A DNA stretch of 64,000 bases from Curtobacterium sp. MCBA15_001. GTDB lineage: Bacteria; Actinomycetota; Actinomycetes; Actinomycetales; Microbacteriaceae. Under the pieces are notes generated by a model. That model was not told where the DNA came from and did not search any database. It worked only from the letters and a program-made list of their open reading frames with translations. Of the stretch, positions 32,120-40,333 are shown piece after piece (position 1 is the first letter of the stretch; the number at the start of each line of letters is the position of its first letter). The translations under genes were made by a program, and so were the position numbers. The stretch covers positions 1-64,000 of the forward strand of contig NZ_MJGI01000026.1 of the NCBI RefSeq assembly GCF_001864835.1, read 5' to 3'.

Positions 32120-33889
32120 CTACCACGTCGACGGGTACGTCTTCGCCTCGGTCGTGGAGGGGGCGACACGGTACTTCTCGAGCACCTGGGACATGAGTGT
32201 GCGGAACGCCGGAGCCGCTCCGCTGGACCACTTGTTGGTCTGCGGCTTCGTGAACGTCACCGTGACAACATACTGGGGGTCTTCGGCGGGTGCCATTCCG
32301 GCCACCGACGTGATGCGCTGCGCGCCGTACCCCTTGCTGCCCTCGGCGACCTCGGCGGTGCCCGTCTTGGCGGCGATGTTGTAGCCCGAGATCGGCTTCA
32401 TGCCGACGAGCGTGCCGCCGGTGACCACGCTCTGCAGCATGTCCGTCACCTGGGTCGCGGCGTTCGCGGACACGACGCGCTCGGGCTGCACGCCGGGCGC
32501 GTCGATCGTCGTGCCGTCCGGCGTCGTGCACCCCTTGACGAAGTGCAGGGGGATGCGCACACCGTCGTTGGCGATGGTCTGGTAGATGCTCGCGACCTGC
32601 ATCGCCGTCGTGGAGATGCCCTGCCCGAACATCGAGTTGATGTCGGTCTGCTGGTCCCAGTTCGGGCTCGCGCCGTACTGCATGCCCGGCTGGCCCGGGT
32701 AGTCGATCGCCGACTCCGGCTGGAACAGCCCGAACTTCTTCATGAAGTCGTAGCGCTCCTGCTCGGTCAGGCGCGACCCGAGCTCGGTGATGCCGACGTT
32801 CGACGAGTCCCGGAGGATGCCCGTGAGCGTCAGGTTCTCGGTGGGGTGGAACTCGGAGTCGTGGATCGTGCCGCCCCACGGGAAGGTCCGCGAGTAGGGC
32901 ACGACGACGCCGGTGGTCGGGGTGGCCTTGCCCTGGTCGATCAGCGCTGCCGCGATCGCGGCCTTGATGGTCGAGCCGGGCTCGTAGGTGTCGGTCAGGG
33001 CCCGCGAGCCGTACGCACCCTTGTCGGTGGTGCCGTCGACGTTGTTCGGGTCCACGGTCGGCCAGTCCGCGACGGCGAGGACCTCGCCGGTCTTGACCTT
33101 CGTCACCGTCGCCGTCGCGGACACGGCACCGAGCTGCTGCGCGGCGTCGGCGATGTCCTGCGACGCCATGTACTGCAGGTCGCTGTCGATCGTGGTCTCG
33201 AGCGTGCCGCCGTCCTTGGCCTGCTTGGTGGTGACCGTGCTGCCGGGCAGCTGGACGCCGTCCTCGCCGCGCTCGTAGGTCTGCGAGCCGTCCGTGCCGG
33301 CCAGGCACTGGTTGTACGCGTACTCCAGTCCGGCCTGGGCGCCGTCGGTGCCCATGAAGCCGGTGATGTTGCCCGTGGTCGCGCCCGTCGGGTACGTCCG
33401 TGCGGACTGCTGCTGCGGGTAGAGCCAGGGGACGTCGAGCGCGCGGACCGCCTCGTAGTGCTTCACGTCCAGGCCCTTGACCAGGTAGGCGAAGTCGGAC
33501 CCGGGGTTCGCGTCGATCGCCTTCTGCATCGCACCGGCGTCACCGTCGGAGGCCTTCGCGATCGCGGCGAGGGCGTCGGCGACGCTGACGTCCTTGACGC
33601 GCGTGCCCCCGAGCTTGCCCTGGAAGTCCTTCACCAGGCGTGGCGCGGTCGTGATGTTGTACCGCGTGACGCTGTCGGCGAGCTCGGTCCCGTTCCGGTC
33701 GACGATCGAGCCGCGGGTGCCGTAGAGCGTCACCGGGATGCTGCGCTTGGCGGTCGACGCCTTGTTCAGCTCGGCGGCCTGGACCACCTGGATGTCCACC
33801 AGGCGGATCACGAACACCGCGACCAGGGCGATCACGGCGACGATGACGACGCTGTATCGGAGTCGGCGGTTGCGGATCGTCTTCGTCAC
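32120..33889 (-). CDS. ftsI: Septal transpeptidase, class B penicillin-binding protein
   Basis: 589 residues. A short cytoplasmic tail and one signal-anchor helix (about 12-34) precede the PBP dimer domain (GTRGSIVDRNG at 58-68) and the transpeptidase domain. The active-site motifs are S-x-x-K in EPGSTIKA, S-x-N in DSSNVG and KTGTAE. It crosslinks septal peptidoglycan with FtsW. The GTG has GGAAGGA upstream. No PASTA domains follow, unlike some Gram-positive FtsI proteins; PASTA repeats occur here only in PknL. Confidence 0.97.
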   Translation of the reverse strand: MTKTIRNRRLRYSVVIVAVIALVAVFVIRLVDIQVVQAAELNKASTAKRSIPVTLYGTRGSIVDRNGTELADSVTRYNITTAPRLVKDFQGKLGGTRVKDVSVADALAAIAKASDGDAGAMQKAIDANPGSDFAYLVKGLDVKHYEAVRALDVPWLYPQQQSARTYPTGATTGNITGFMGTDGAQAGLEYAYNQCLAGTDGSQTYERGEDGVQLPGSTVTTKQAKDGGTLETTIDSDLQYMASQDIADAAQQLGAVSATATVTKVKTGEVLAVADWPTVDPNNVDGTTDKGAYGSRALTDTYEPGSTIKAAIAAALIDQGKATPTTGVVVPYSRTFPWGGTIHDSEFHPTENLTLTGILRDSSNVGITELGSRLTEQERYDFMKKFGLFQPESAIDYPGQPGMQYGASPNWDQQTDINSMFGQGISTTAMQVASIYQTIANDGVRIPLHFVKGCTTPDGTTIDAPGVQPERVVSANAATQVTDMLQSVVTGGTLVGMKPISGYNIAAKTGTAEVAEGSKGYGAQRITSVAGMAPAEDPQYVVTVTFTKPQTNKWSSGAAPAFRTLMSQVLEKYRVAPSTTEAKTYPSTW

Positions 33890-33917
33890 GCGGTGCGGTC
33901 CTTCCCGGCTGGTTCTG

Positions 33918-33957
33918 CTGACCCGCAGGTCACCTGGCTGACCCGCAGGTCACCGGG
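33918..33957. repeat. Tandem 20-bp duplication at the ftsL-like stop
   Basis: CTGACCCGCAGGTCACCTGG is repeated at once with 19 of 20 matches. The right copy contains the stop codon of the ftsL-like gene (33950-33952); the left copy lies in the gap to ftsI and repeats the stop context. Confidence 0.85.
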
Positions 33958-34678
33958 TGGAGGGTGCCTGGAGCTGGTTCGGGTCGGACTCTACGGACGA
34001 CTTCGACGAAGCCCGGTCCGACGCGCTGGCACCGCCGGTGTTCTCAGCGTCCGCAGTGCCGGCGGCCGCGCCGATCGTGCCGGCTGCTGCGCCGGACGTG
34101 CCGGCTGCCGCGCCGGACGTGCCGTCGGTCGCCGCGCCGGTCGTGCCGTCGGTCGCCGCGCCGTTCTCCTTGCTGGTCGCCGTGTCACCGGGCTTGGCGA
34201 CCAGCGGGACGTCGTTCAGCAGCGAGTTCGGCACCTGGTTCGCGGTGTTGCCGGTGGCCTCGTCCGGGGTGGCCGGCGTCGGCGTGCCGTAGACACGACC
34301 GGTCTTCGGGTCGAGGTAGACCGGCGTGGAGTTGGCGATCATGCCGAGGGACTGGGCGTTCCGCGCCAGGTTCTGCGGCGAGTCGAGCACCCGCAGGTCC
34401 TCGGACAGTGACTGCTGCGTGCGGCTCAGCGTGGTCTGCTGGGCGTCCAGGGAGTTCAGCTCGTAGGCGCCCTGGCTGAGCACCATGCTGATCCCGAGCT
34501 GCGCCAACAGCAGCAGGCCGAGCGCTGCGACGGCGACGATCGCGTAGGCGATCTTCGGTCGGGCGCGACGCTGGGCGCGGGTCGCGGTGACCTCGACCAG
34601 CTCCGGACGCTGCCGGGACGGGCGCGGTGCGCGCGACGGGGCGACGGCTGGGTCGACGAGTGCGAGGTTCGTGCTCAT
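33950..34678 (-). CDS. FtsL-like divisome protein with low-complexity external tail
   Basis: 242 residues. A basic cytoplasmic segment, one transmembrane helix (43-66) and a short coiled-coil-like stretch (72-100, NSLDAQQTTLSRTQQSLSED) match the FtsL pattern, as does the position between rsmH and ftsI. A Pro/Thr-rich region follows, then residues 173-208, repeats of GAA-x-x-GT or GAAAGT. FtsL works with FtsB and FtsQ to activate FtsW-FtsI. The long repetitive tail outside the membrane is unusual. Identity rests mainly on topology and neighbours. It starts one base after the rsmH stop. Confidence 0.8.
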   Translation of the reverse strand: MSTNLALVDPAVAPSRAPRPSRQRPELVEVTATRAQRRARPKIAYAIVAVAALGLLLLAQLGISMVLSQGAYELNSLDAQQTTLSRTQQSLSEDLRVLDSPQNLARNAQSLGMIANSTPVYLDPKTGRVYGTPTPATPDEATGNTANQVPNSLLNDVPLVAKPGDTATSKENGAATDGTTGAATDGTSGAAAGTSGAAAGTIGAAAGTADAENTGGASASDRASSKSSVESDPNQLQAPSTR

Positions 34679-34679
34679 G

Positions 34680-35648
34680 TCACTTCCGGATCCGCTCGGC
34701 CGCGCGGAGTCGCACGGGTGTTGCTCGGGGGTTGGCTGCGCGTTCGGCCTCGTCGGCCAGTTCCGCGCCCTTGACGACCAAGGAGAAGGTGGGGGCGTGC
34801 TCGGGGAGCTCCACCGGCAGGTCGGCCGGGGCGCTCGACGTCGTCCGTGCGACCAGCGCGCGCTTGACGATGCGGTCCTCGAGCGACTGGTACGACTCGA
34901 CGACGATCCGGCCGCCGACCGCGATCGTGTCGAGCGCCGCGGGGATCGCGCGCTCGAGCACGCTCAGCTCGGTGTTGACCTCGATGCGCAGCGCCTGGAA
35001 GACCCGCTTGGCCGGGTGCCCCTGCCGCTGGATCGCCACGGGGGTGGCGTCGTGCAGGACCTGCACCAGGTCGCCGGACATCGTGAACGGCTGCTCGGTG
35101 CGACGCGCGACGATGGCCTTGGCGTACCGGCCCGCGAGCTTCTCCTCGCCGTAGCGCTGGAAGATGCGTCGGAGTTCGCCCTCGTCGTACTCGGCGAGGA
35201 CCTGGGCAGCGGTGATGCCCTGCGTCCGGTCCATGCGCATGTCGAGCGGAGCGTCCTGGCTGTACGCGAAGCCGCGTTCGGCGCGATCGAGCTGGAGGGA
35301 CGAGACACCGAGGTCGAACAGCACACCGTCGACCTGGTCGAAGCCCTCGCCCTGCACCGCGTCGACGATCTCGTCGTACACGGTGTGCACCAGACGGACC
35401 CGGTCGCCGAACCGCGCCAGGCGCTCCCCGGCGATGCCGAGGGCGTCGGTGTCCCGGTCGAGTCCGATGAGGGTCAGGTCGGGGAAGCGCTCGAGCAGGC
35501 CCTCGGAGTGGCCGCCCATGCCGAGCGTCGCGTCGACGACGACCTTGCCCGGGCCCTCGAGCGTGGGGGTGAAGAGGTCCACGATGCGTTCGAGCATCAC
35601 GGGGGTGTGCGGGAAGCGGGGTGTCCCTGCTGCGTCGTGTTCTGCCAT
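34680..35648 (-). CDS. rsmH: 16S rRNA (cytosine-1402 N4) methyltransferase
   Basis: 322 residues from ATG at 35648; a longer start at 35690 is possible but less likely, because homologues begin shortly before HTPVMLERIVD. SAM motifs: VVDATLGMGGHSEGLL and GLDRDTDAL, then LFDLGVSSLQLD and AFQALRIEVNTEL. It methylates C1402 in the ribosomal P site. It is the second gene of the cluster after mraZ, and the ftsL-like gene starts one base after its stop. Confidence 0.96.
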   Translation of the reverse strand: MAEHDAAGTPRFPHTPVMLERIVDLFTPTLEGPGKVVVDATLGMGGHSEGLLERFPDLTLIGLDRDTDALGIAGERLARFGDRVRLVHTVYDEIVDAVQGEGFDQVDGVLFDLGVSSLQLDRAERGFAYSQDAPLDMRMDRTQGITAAQVLAEYDEGELRRIFQRYGEEKLAGRYAKAIVARRTEQPFTMSGDLVQVLHDATPVAIQRQGHPAKRVFQALRIEVNTELSVLERAIPAALDTIAVGGRIVVESYQSLEDRIVKRALVARTTSSAPADLPVELPEHAPTFSLVVKGAELADEAERAANPRATPVRLRAAERIRK

Positions 35649-35754
35649 GTCGTGGCCCTGCTCTCCTGGGCCGCTGACCCGGATCCCCATCCATGCGACC
35701 TGACACCGGGGAAGGTGAGTCAGGGCTTCACGGCTGGGAGTCCCGATCCGCGGA

Positions 35755-36186
35755 TCAGAAGATGCCCGGGATCACCTCCTCGTCGTTCTCTGCGAAGGCC
35801 TCTTCGGCTTCGGCGTAGTAGGCCTCCCATGCGGAGGTGGACCAGATCTCGGCTCGGTCGCCCGAGCCGATGACGGTCAGGTCCCGCTCGAGCCCCGCGT
35901 ACTCACGGAGGTTCTGCGGGATCGTCACGCGGTTCTGCTTGTCGGGCTGCTCTGCGCTGGCCCCCGAGAGGAACAGGCGCATGTAGTCCCTGGTGCGCTT
36001 CGACGTCATCGGCGCCTGGCGGACGCGTTCGTGGATCTCCTCGAACGTCCGAGCGCCGAAGACCACCACGCACCGTTCCTGCCCGCGGGTCATCACGAGT
36101 CCCCCGGACAGTTCGTCCCGGAACTTGGCGGGGAGGATCACGCGACCCTTCTCGTCGAGCTTCGGGGCATGGGTACCGAGCAGCAC
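35755..36186 (-). CDS. mraZ: Transcriptional regulator MraZ
   Basis: 143 residues from GTG with GGGAGG upstream; the start is fixed by homology at [14 protein letters not shown]. Two AbrB-like repeats contain [13 protein letters not shown] (about 10-22) and [13 protein letters not shown]. MraZ forms a ring that binds repeated boxes before its own operon and usually represses dcw transcription. Three such boxes lie 38-63 bases upstream (36224-36249). It is the first gene of the leftward train. Confidence 0.96.
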   Translation of the reverse strand: MLLGTHAPKLDEKGRVILPAKFRDELSGGLVMTRGQERCVVVFGARTFEEIHERVRQAPMTSKRTRDYMRLFLSGASAEQPDKQNRVTIPQNLREYAGLERDLTVIGSGDRAEIWSTSAWEAYYAEAEEAFAENDEEVIPGIF

Positions 36187-36223
36187 TCGGGGCCTCCCCT
36201 CAGCTCCACCGGTCGTCGATGGA

Positions 36224-36249
36224 CCCCACGGTACTCCACTTCCCTCCAC
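36224..36249 (-). promoter_or_regulatory. MraZ box cluster at the mraZ promoter
   Basis: On the leftward strand GTGGAG, GTGGAG and GTGGGG lie at an exact 10-bp pitch (36244-36249, 36234-36239 and 36224-36229). A possible -10, TACCGT, occupies 36228-36233, so MraZ bound here would cover the promoter. Repeated six-base boxes at 10-bp pitch are the known MraZ pattern. Confidence 0.75.
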
Positions 36250-36363
36250 TCCGGGGCGAAACCACTCCCGAATGTGCCGCTGTCACCCCTTCTGGGGCGG
36301 TCAGACTCCGCGTTGGCCGATCACGACTGCCGGAATCATGGGGATCGTGGGCATCGCGAGCTC

Positions 36364-36379
36364 GTGGAGGAAAGTGGAG
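36364..36379 (+). promoter_or_regulatory. Second MraZ-box-like pair, opposite orientation
   Basis: GTGGAGGAAAGTGGAG carries two GTGGAG boxes 10 bp apart on the rightward strand, about 115 bp from the first cluster. No rightward gene starts nearby. Confidence 0.5.
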
Positions 36380-36477
36380 GACTTTCGCAGCCCGGCAGCC
36401 CCCGTCCTCGCGTGGGGAGTACTGCGGGCGCGACGACACCGCTGTCGTACGACGTCGACGCCGTCGCGCGGCACGGC

Positions 36478-36521
36478 CGGACGGGAGGCGCGGCTCGACC
36501 ACGCCACGCGCCTCCCGTCCG
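36478..36521. repeat. Family 1 palindromic repeat
   Basis: Perfect 15-bp arms CGGACGGGAGGCGCG and complement with a 14-base loop. It lies between the mraZ promoter and the DUF3040 gene, not directly after a gene. Confidence 0.85.
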
Positions 36522-36589
36522 TCGCGCCACAGCACCACCCCCGCCGGCACGCGCGTTCCTTCCCATCACACCTGCGATGGGGGGAAGGA

Positions 36590-36649
36590 CCGCGCGTGGG
36601 AGGTCAGGACTTCCGACCGACCACGCACGATTCGACCTCCCACGCGCGG
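36590..36649. repeat. Family 3 hairpin, copy A
   Basis: Perfect 16-bp arms CCGCGCGTGGGAGGTC and complement enclose a 28-base loop containing CTTCCGACCGACCACGC. Most of this loop and the following CGATTCGAC recur in the hairpin at 47642-47694. Confidence 0.8.
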
Positions 36650-36703
36650 AACGGCCCCCGCGCGGAACGACCCCAACCCCGCGCAGCACCACCCCCGGAC
36701 GCA

Positions 36704-36741
36704 CGGAACGGGGCCGACCCAAGTGGGCCGACCCCGTTCCG
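36704..36741 (-). terminator. Terminator after the DUF3040 gene
   Basis: An 18-bp stem with a 2-base loop, 19 bases past the stop. Its two imperfect positions are G-U pairs only in the leftward RNA, so it acts on the DUF3040 transcript. Confidence 0.8.
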
Positions 36742-36759
36742 GGAAGTCAGTTCATCGTC

Positions 36760-37146
36760 TCAACTGGGATCGTTGCGCTTGTCCCATCGATCGTTCATCC
36801 GGTCCATGAAGGACCCGCCGGACGAGCTCCCCCGAGCACCACCGGACGACGGCGTCCGCGGTGCCTTCGAGGAGGACCTCGGCGCACGCATGCCGGGTCG
36901 GAGCGCGAACAGCACCCCGGCGAGCATGACCACGAATCCGAGGACTCCGATCAGGGGCTGACGCATGGCCAGCCCGAGGATGACGACAGCGACTCCAGCG
37001 AGCGCGCCCAGAACCCCGAGCGTGATCGACGTGTACGTCGGACGCCCTTGTCGCCGGGTGACGCGCGCCACGAAGTCGGAGTCGTTCTGGTAGAGGCTGC
37101 GCTCCATCTCTTCGAGAAGTCGCTGCTCTTGCTCCGAGAGTGGCAT
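36760..37146 (-). CDS. DUF3040 membrane protein
   Basis: 128 residues. It begins MPLSEQEQRLLEEMERSLYQND, the DUF3040 signature whose key residues are the LSE/EQ/LLEE/ME run. Two transmembrane helices (about 40-60 and 65-83) and a Ser/Gly/Arg-rich tail ending in a basic DRWDKR segment follow. It is common in actinobacteria near mraZ; the function is unknown. A strong GAGGGA precedes the ATG. It diverges from the prenyl synthase gene across 84 bases containing a 14-bp palindrome (37171-37184). Confidence 0.92.
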   Translation of the reverse strand: MPLSEQEQRLLEEMERSLYQNDSDFVARVTRRQGRPTYTSITLGVLGALAGVAVVILGLAMRQPLIGVLGFVVMLAGVLFALRPGMRAPRSSSKAPRTPSSGGARGSSSGGSFMDRMNDRWDKRNDPS

Positions 37147-37170
37147 CTTGATTCCCTCTTTGTCCCTGGG

Positions 37171-37184
37171 ATCAACGCGTTGAT
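37171..37184. promoter_or_regulatory. Perfect 14-bp palindrome between divergent genes, possible operator
   Basis: ATCAACGCGTTGAT lies 25 bases from the DUF3040 start and 46 from the prenyl synthase start. A leftward -10-like TAGAAT lies close by. Its symmetry and position suggest a repressor site; the regulator is unknown. Confidence 0.5.
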
Positions 37185-37230
37185 TGGTTGGCCGATTCTA
37201 TGTCTCGACCACTCCACTAGGGTAGGCATC

Positions 37231-38349
37231 GTGGCTGAGAGTACGCGATTAGTGGACCTCGTCTCGGCGCGGATCGATCGGGCGCTCGACGAGCAGCGCG
37301 ATCGACTCGCCGCGATCAGTCCGGACCTGGCTCCGTTCGACGAGTTCGCCCGAGACCTCCTGTCCGGCGGCAAGCGCTTCCGGGCCCTGTTCTGCTACTG
37401 GGGGTGGCAGTCGGTGGCAGGCCGGTCGGGGTCGTTCGACCCGTTGGCGGAAGGCTCACGCCAGACCACCGCCGAGGCCGTCGTGACGGTTGCGGCAGCG
37501 CTCGAGGTCTTCCACGCCGCGGCCCTCGTGCACGACGACATCATGGACCGCTCGGACACCCGCCGCGGGCGTCCGGCAGCGCACCGCCGCTTCGAGTCCC
37601 GGCACGCCGACTCCGGCTGGGTCGGCGACCGCGCGCTGTACGGCACGAACTCGGCCCTGCTGCTCGGCGACCTGCTGCTGTCCCTGAGCGACGCGGTCTT
37701 CGACGAGGGCCTCGCACTGCTCGACCCGGCGCGGGCGCGTGTCGTCCGCCAGGAGTTCCACGCGATGCGCCTCGACGTCACCGCGGGCCAGTACCTCGAC
37801 ATCCACGAGGAGACCGCCTGGCCGACCGTGGACGAGAGTGAGCACCTGCTCCGTGCACAGCGGGTCGTCGTGTTCAAGTCCGCCAAGTACTCGGTCGAGG
37901 CCCCGCTCGTGATCGGCGCGCTCGTCGCCGGTGCGTCCGCGTCGCAGCTCGAGGGGCTGCGGAGCTTCGGCCTCCCCCTCGGCGTGGCGTACCAGCTGCG
38001 CGACGACATGCTCGGCGTCTTCGGTGACCCCGAGCTGACCGGCAAGCCCGCCGGCGACGACCTGCGCGAGGGCAAGCGCACCGTCCTCATCGCCACGGCG
38101 CGCAAGGCCCTGCCAGGCGGCTCCCGCGCGCTGCTCGACGAACTGCTCGGCGACCCGGACCTCGACGAGGCCCAGGTGCAGATGCTCCGCGCCACGCTCA
38201 CCGAGTCCGGAGCGGTCACCGCGGTGGAACGCTCGATCGACCGGCACGTGCAGCGCGCCAAGGCTGCGCTCGACGCCGCGCCGCTCACACCGTCGGCGCG
38301 CGAGCAGCTCGCGTCGCTGGCGGACACGGTGAGCCGCCGCGTCGCGTAG
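37231..38349 (+). CDS. idsA: Polyprenyl (geranylgeranyl-type) diphosphate synthase
   Basis: 372 residues from GTG. First Asp-rich motif DDIMD (102-106), preceded by an Ala-Leu-Val-His context, and second motif RDDMLGVFGD near 250. GGKRFR (46-51) and the AGDDLREGKRT loop are typical of actinobacterial IdsA enzymes. It condenses isopentenyl diphosphate with allylic diphosphates to make C15-C20 or longer chains for menaquinone, carotenoid or polyprenyl carriers. Small residues upstream of DDIMD do not allow me to predict chain length. Its place before the Rv2175c and pknL homologues matches M. tuberculosis idsA2. Confidence 0.9.
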   Translation: MAESTRLVDLVSARIDRALDEQRDRLAAISPDLAPFDEFARDLLSGGKRFRALFCYWGWQSVAGRSGSFDPLAEGSRQTTAEAVVTVAAALEVFHAAALVHDDIMDRSDTRRGRPAAHRRFESRHADSGWVGDRALYGTNSALLLGDLLLSLSDAVFDEGLALLDPARARVVRQEFHAMRLDVTAGQYLDIHEETAWPTVDESEHLLRAQRVVVFKSAKYSVEAPLVIGALVAGASASQLEGLRSFGLPLGVAYQLRDDMLGVFGDPELTGKPAGDDLREGKRTVLIATARKALPGGSRALLDELLGDPDLDEAQVQMLRATLTESGAVTAVERSIDRHVQRAKAALDAAPLTPSAREQLASLADTVSRRVA

Positions 38350-38381
38350 CAGGACGACGCAGCCGGACGGACGAAGCGCTC

Positions 38382-38421
38382 GACGGGAGGCCCGGTGCCA
38401 GCTGGCACCGGGCCTCCCGTC
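38382..38421. terminator. Family 1 repeat, perfect 40-bp palindrome, two-way terminator
   Basis: GACGGGAGGCCCGGTGCCAG is followed at once by its exact complement. It lies between convergent idsA and the Rv2175c homologue, 32 and 14 bases from their stops, so it can serve both. Confidence 0.88.
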
Positions 38422-38435
38422 TGCACGGAGCGGGT

Positions 38436-38792
38436 CTAGAGCAGGGACTGCGCGATGCGGCGCACCTCGGCCTTGCGGCCGGCGCGCAGCGCGTTGATCG
38501 GCGAGTCGCCGATGGCGTCCTCGACCTCCAGCATCCAGCGCACGGCCTCGTCGTCCGTGAAGCCGTTGTCCGAGAGCACCATGAGGGTGCCGCGGAGCTC
38601 GGGCAGCGGTTCGCCCTCGTCGAGGAACTCGCTCGGCACGCGCAGCACGCCGCCCACGCGGGCGGGCAGCAGGGTGCGCTGCTCGAACAGGCGGTGGACG
38701 CGGCCGGGGCTCACGCCGAGCAGGTCGACGAGGTCCGGGACCGTCAGCCAGCGTTCGGAAAGGGTCATGTCATCCGTGGGTGTGGCACTCAC
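38436..38792 (-). CDS. Rv2175c-like DNA-binding protein
   Basis: 118 residues from GTG at 38792; an ATG at 38768 (110 residues) is an alternative. A winged-helix-like N-terminal part reads WLTVPDLVDLLGVSPGRVHRLFEQ, whose key residues fit a helix-turn-helix, followed by LLPARVGGVLRVPSEFL and a helical C-terminal domain (TDDEAVRWM...INALRAGRKAEVRR). In M. tuberculosis Rv2175c is a DNA-binding substrate of PknL. Here the pknL homologue lies two genes away with the same neighbours, supporting the same pairing. It diverges from the LysM gene. Confidence 0.85.
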   Translation of the reverse strand: MSATPTDDMTLSERWLTVPDLVDLLGVSPGRVHRLFEQRTLLPARVGGVLRVPSEFLDEGEPLPELRGTLMVLSDNGFTDDEAVRWMLEVEDAIGDSPINALRAGRKAEVRRIAQSLL

Positions 38793-38964
38793 ACGTTCAT
38801 CGTGCCAGAGTGCTGGCGTCCTGCGAACCACCACACGAGTCACAACCGTCACGCACACCACATCCGACTCTCTGGTTGACTTGCGATTCGCGACATGCCA
38901 GCGTGGAGTCGCCTGTGAATGCGCTCGCGCGCGCGCACGGCTCACCCGGAGACAGGAGCACCCC

Positions 38965-40206
38965 GTGGACACCGCAGCAGACGACCACGCTCGACGCCAA
39001 CGATCCGCCCGCTTCGCCACCATGCCGATCGTCCTGGCTGGGACGATCGCGGTCACCGCAGGGCTCACCGGCCCCGTGGCGCACGCCGAACCCCGGCACG
39101 ACGACGACGGCAACGCCAAGCGCCACGTCGACCTGGACCAGAACGAGGGTCACCGCTCGGTGTACCGCCCAGCGGTCGCCCGTCCGGCGCAGACCGTGGC
39201 CACCACCGTCGCCGCGGTGACGAAGGCCCCCGTCACCTACACCGTGCAGCAGGGCGACACCGTCTCGGGCATCGCAGCCCGCTTCGGTCTCTCCGCGCAA
39301 GAGGTGCTGGTGCGGAACGGCCTCGGCTGGAACACGATCATCCACCCGGGGCAGACCCTGCACCTGGCGTCGACGCCAGCGGTCGCTGCGGTCGCGACGA
39401 CGCCCACGTCCTCGGTGGGCTCGAGCTACCACGTCAAGCAGGGCGACACGATCTCGGGCATCGCCGCCCGAGTGGGCGTGTCGACCAAGGCGCTGCTCAC
39501 GGCCAACAAGCTCACGCTCGGCAGCGTCATCTTCCCGGGACAGACCCTGTCGGTGCCGGCCGCCGGTGCCGCACCCGTCGCCGCTGCCCCCGCTGCCGCC
39601 CCCGCCCCCGCGGCCCCCGCAGCGGCAGCCGCCCCGGCGAAGTCCGGCTCGGTGACCATCACGGCCGGGCAGACGATCGCCACGATCGCCGCCGCACACG
39701 GCGTGTCCGTCTCGGCGCTGCTGTCGGCCAACGGCCTGACGTACACGAGCACGATCTACGCGGGCAAGACCCTCGTGATCCCGGCAGCGACCCCGGGCTC
39801 GACGCTCACCGCCGAACAGCGCGCCAACGCCGAGACGATCGTCCGTGTCGGGCGCTCCCTCGGCGTCCCGCAGCGTGGGCTCGTGATCGCCCTCGCCGCC
39901 GCCATGCAGGAGTCGAGCCTGCGGAACCTGCCGAACGGCGACCGCGACTCGGTGGGGCTGTTCCAGCAGCGCCCGAGTCAGGGCTGGGGCACCGCGGCGC
40001 AGCTGCAGGACCCCGCGTACGCCGCGCGCCTGTTCTTCGGCGGCCGCTCGAACCCGAACGCCGGCACCACCGCCGGGCTGCTCGACATCCCCGACTGGTC
40101 GTCCAAGAGCGTCACCGACGCAGCCCAGTCCGTGCAGCTGTCGGCCTACCCGACGGCGTACGCCAAGTGGGAGCAGGCCGCCACCAGCTGGCTGGCGACG
40201 CTCTGA
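38965..40206 (+). CDS. Secreted LysM protein with lysozyme-like C-terminal domain
   Basis: 413 residues from GTG with AGGAG 6 bases upstream. The signal peptide (about 10-45) ends near VAHAE. Three LysM repeats follow, at roughly 91-136, 153-198 and 229-273, each opening with QGDTV/I-SGIAA or an equivalent; the third is divergent. An Ala/Pro linker separates the second and third. Residues 280-413 contain ALAAAMQESSLRN, with a Glu placed as in lysozyme-like transglycosylases, then SVGLFQQRPSQGWG. It probably binds and may cleave wall glycan. It lies between the Rv2175c-like and pknL genes. Confidence 0.88.
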   Translation: MDTAADDHARRQRSARFATMPIVLAGTIAVTAGLTGPVAHAEPRHDDDGNAKRHVDLDQNEGHRSVYRPAVARPAQTVATTVAAVTKAPVTYTVQQGDTVSGIAARFGLSAQEVLVRNGLGWNTIIHPGQTLHLASTPAVAAVATTPTSSVGSSYHVKQGDTISGIAARVGVSTKALLTANKLTLGSVIFPGQTLSVPAAGAAPVAAAPAAAPAPAAPAAAAAPAKSGSVTITAGQTIATIAAAHGVSVSALLSANGLTYTSTIYAGKTLVIPAATPGSTLTAEQRANAETIVRVGRSLGVPQRGLVIALAAAMQESSLRNLPNGDRDSVGLFQQRPSQGWGTAAQLQDPAYAARLFFGGRSNPNAGTTAGLLDIPDWSSKSVTDAAQSVQLSAYPTAYAKWEQAATSWLATL

Positions 40207-40320
40207 CCCGGGCCGTGGGCGTGGCCGCACGGCGGTCATGCCCATCCCGCGGCCTCATCCCCCAGATCGAGATTGCATCACGACCGGTGCGCCGGTACGC
40301 CGGTGTGCAGGCGCGCTTCG

Positions 40321-40326
40321 TAGAAT
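40321..40326 (+). promoter_or_regulatory. pknL: -10 element of a probably leaderless pknL transcript
   Basis: TAGAAT ends 7 bases before the ATG at 40334, so transcription should begin at or next to the start codon. No ribosome site is present. The -35 region is not clear. Confidence 0.55.
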
Positions 40327-40333
40327 GCCGCCG

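Larger units (their letters stand above)
36187..36759. other. 573-base gene-free region before mraZ
   Basis: Nothing here looks coding. It contains the MraZ boxes and promoter (36224-36249), a second pair of box-like repeats on the other strand (36364-36379), a family 1 hairpin (36478-36521), a family 3 hairpin (36590-36649) and the DUF3040 terminator (36704-36741). Confidence 0.8.

Noticed and set aside
38793-38964. c-di-AMP riboswitch before the LysM gene, as seen before some wall hydrolase genes
   Set aside because: The gap is short and I could not find the conserved riboswitch core.
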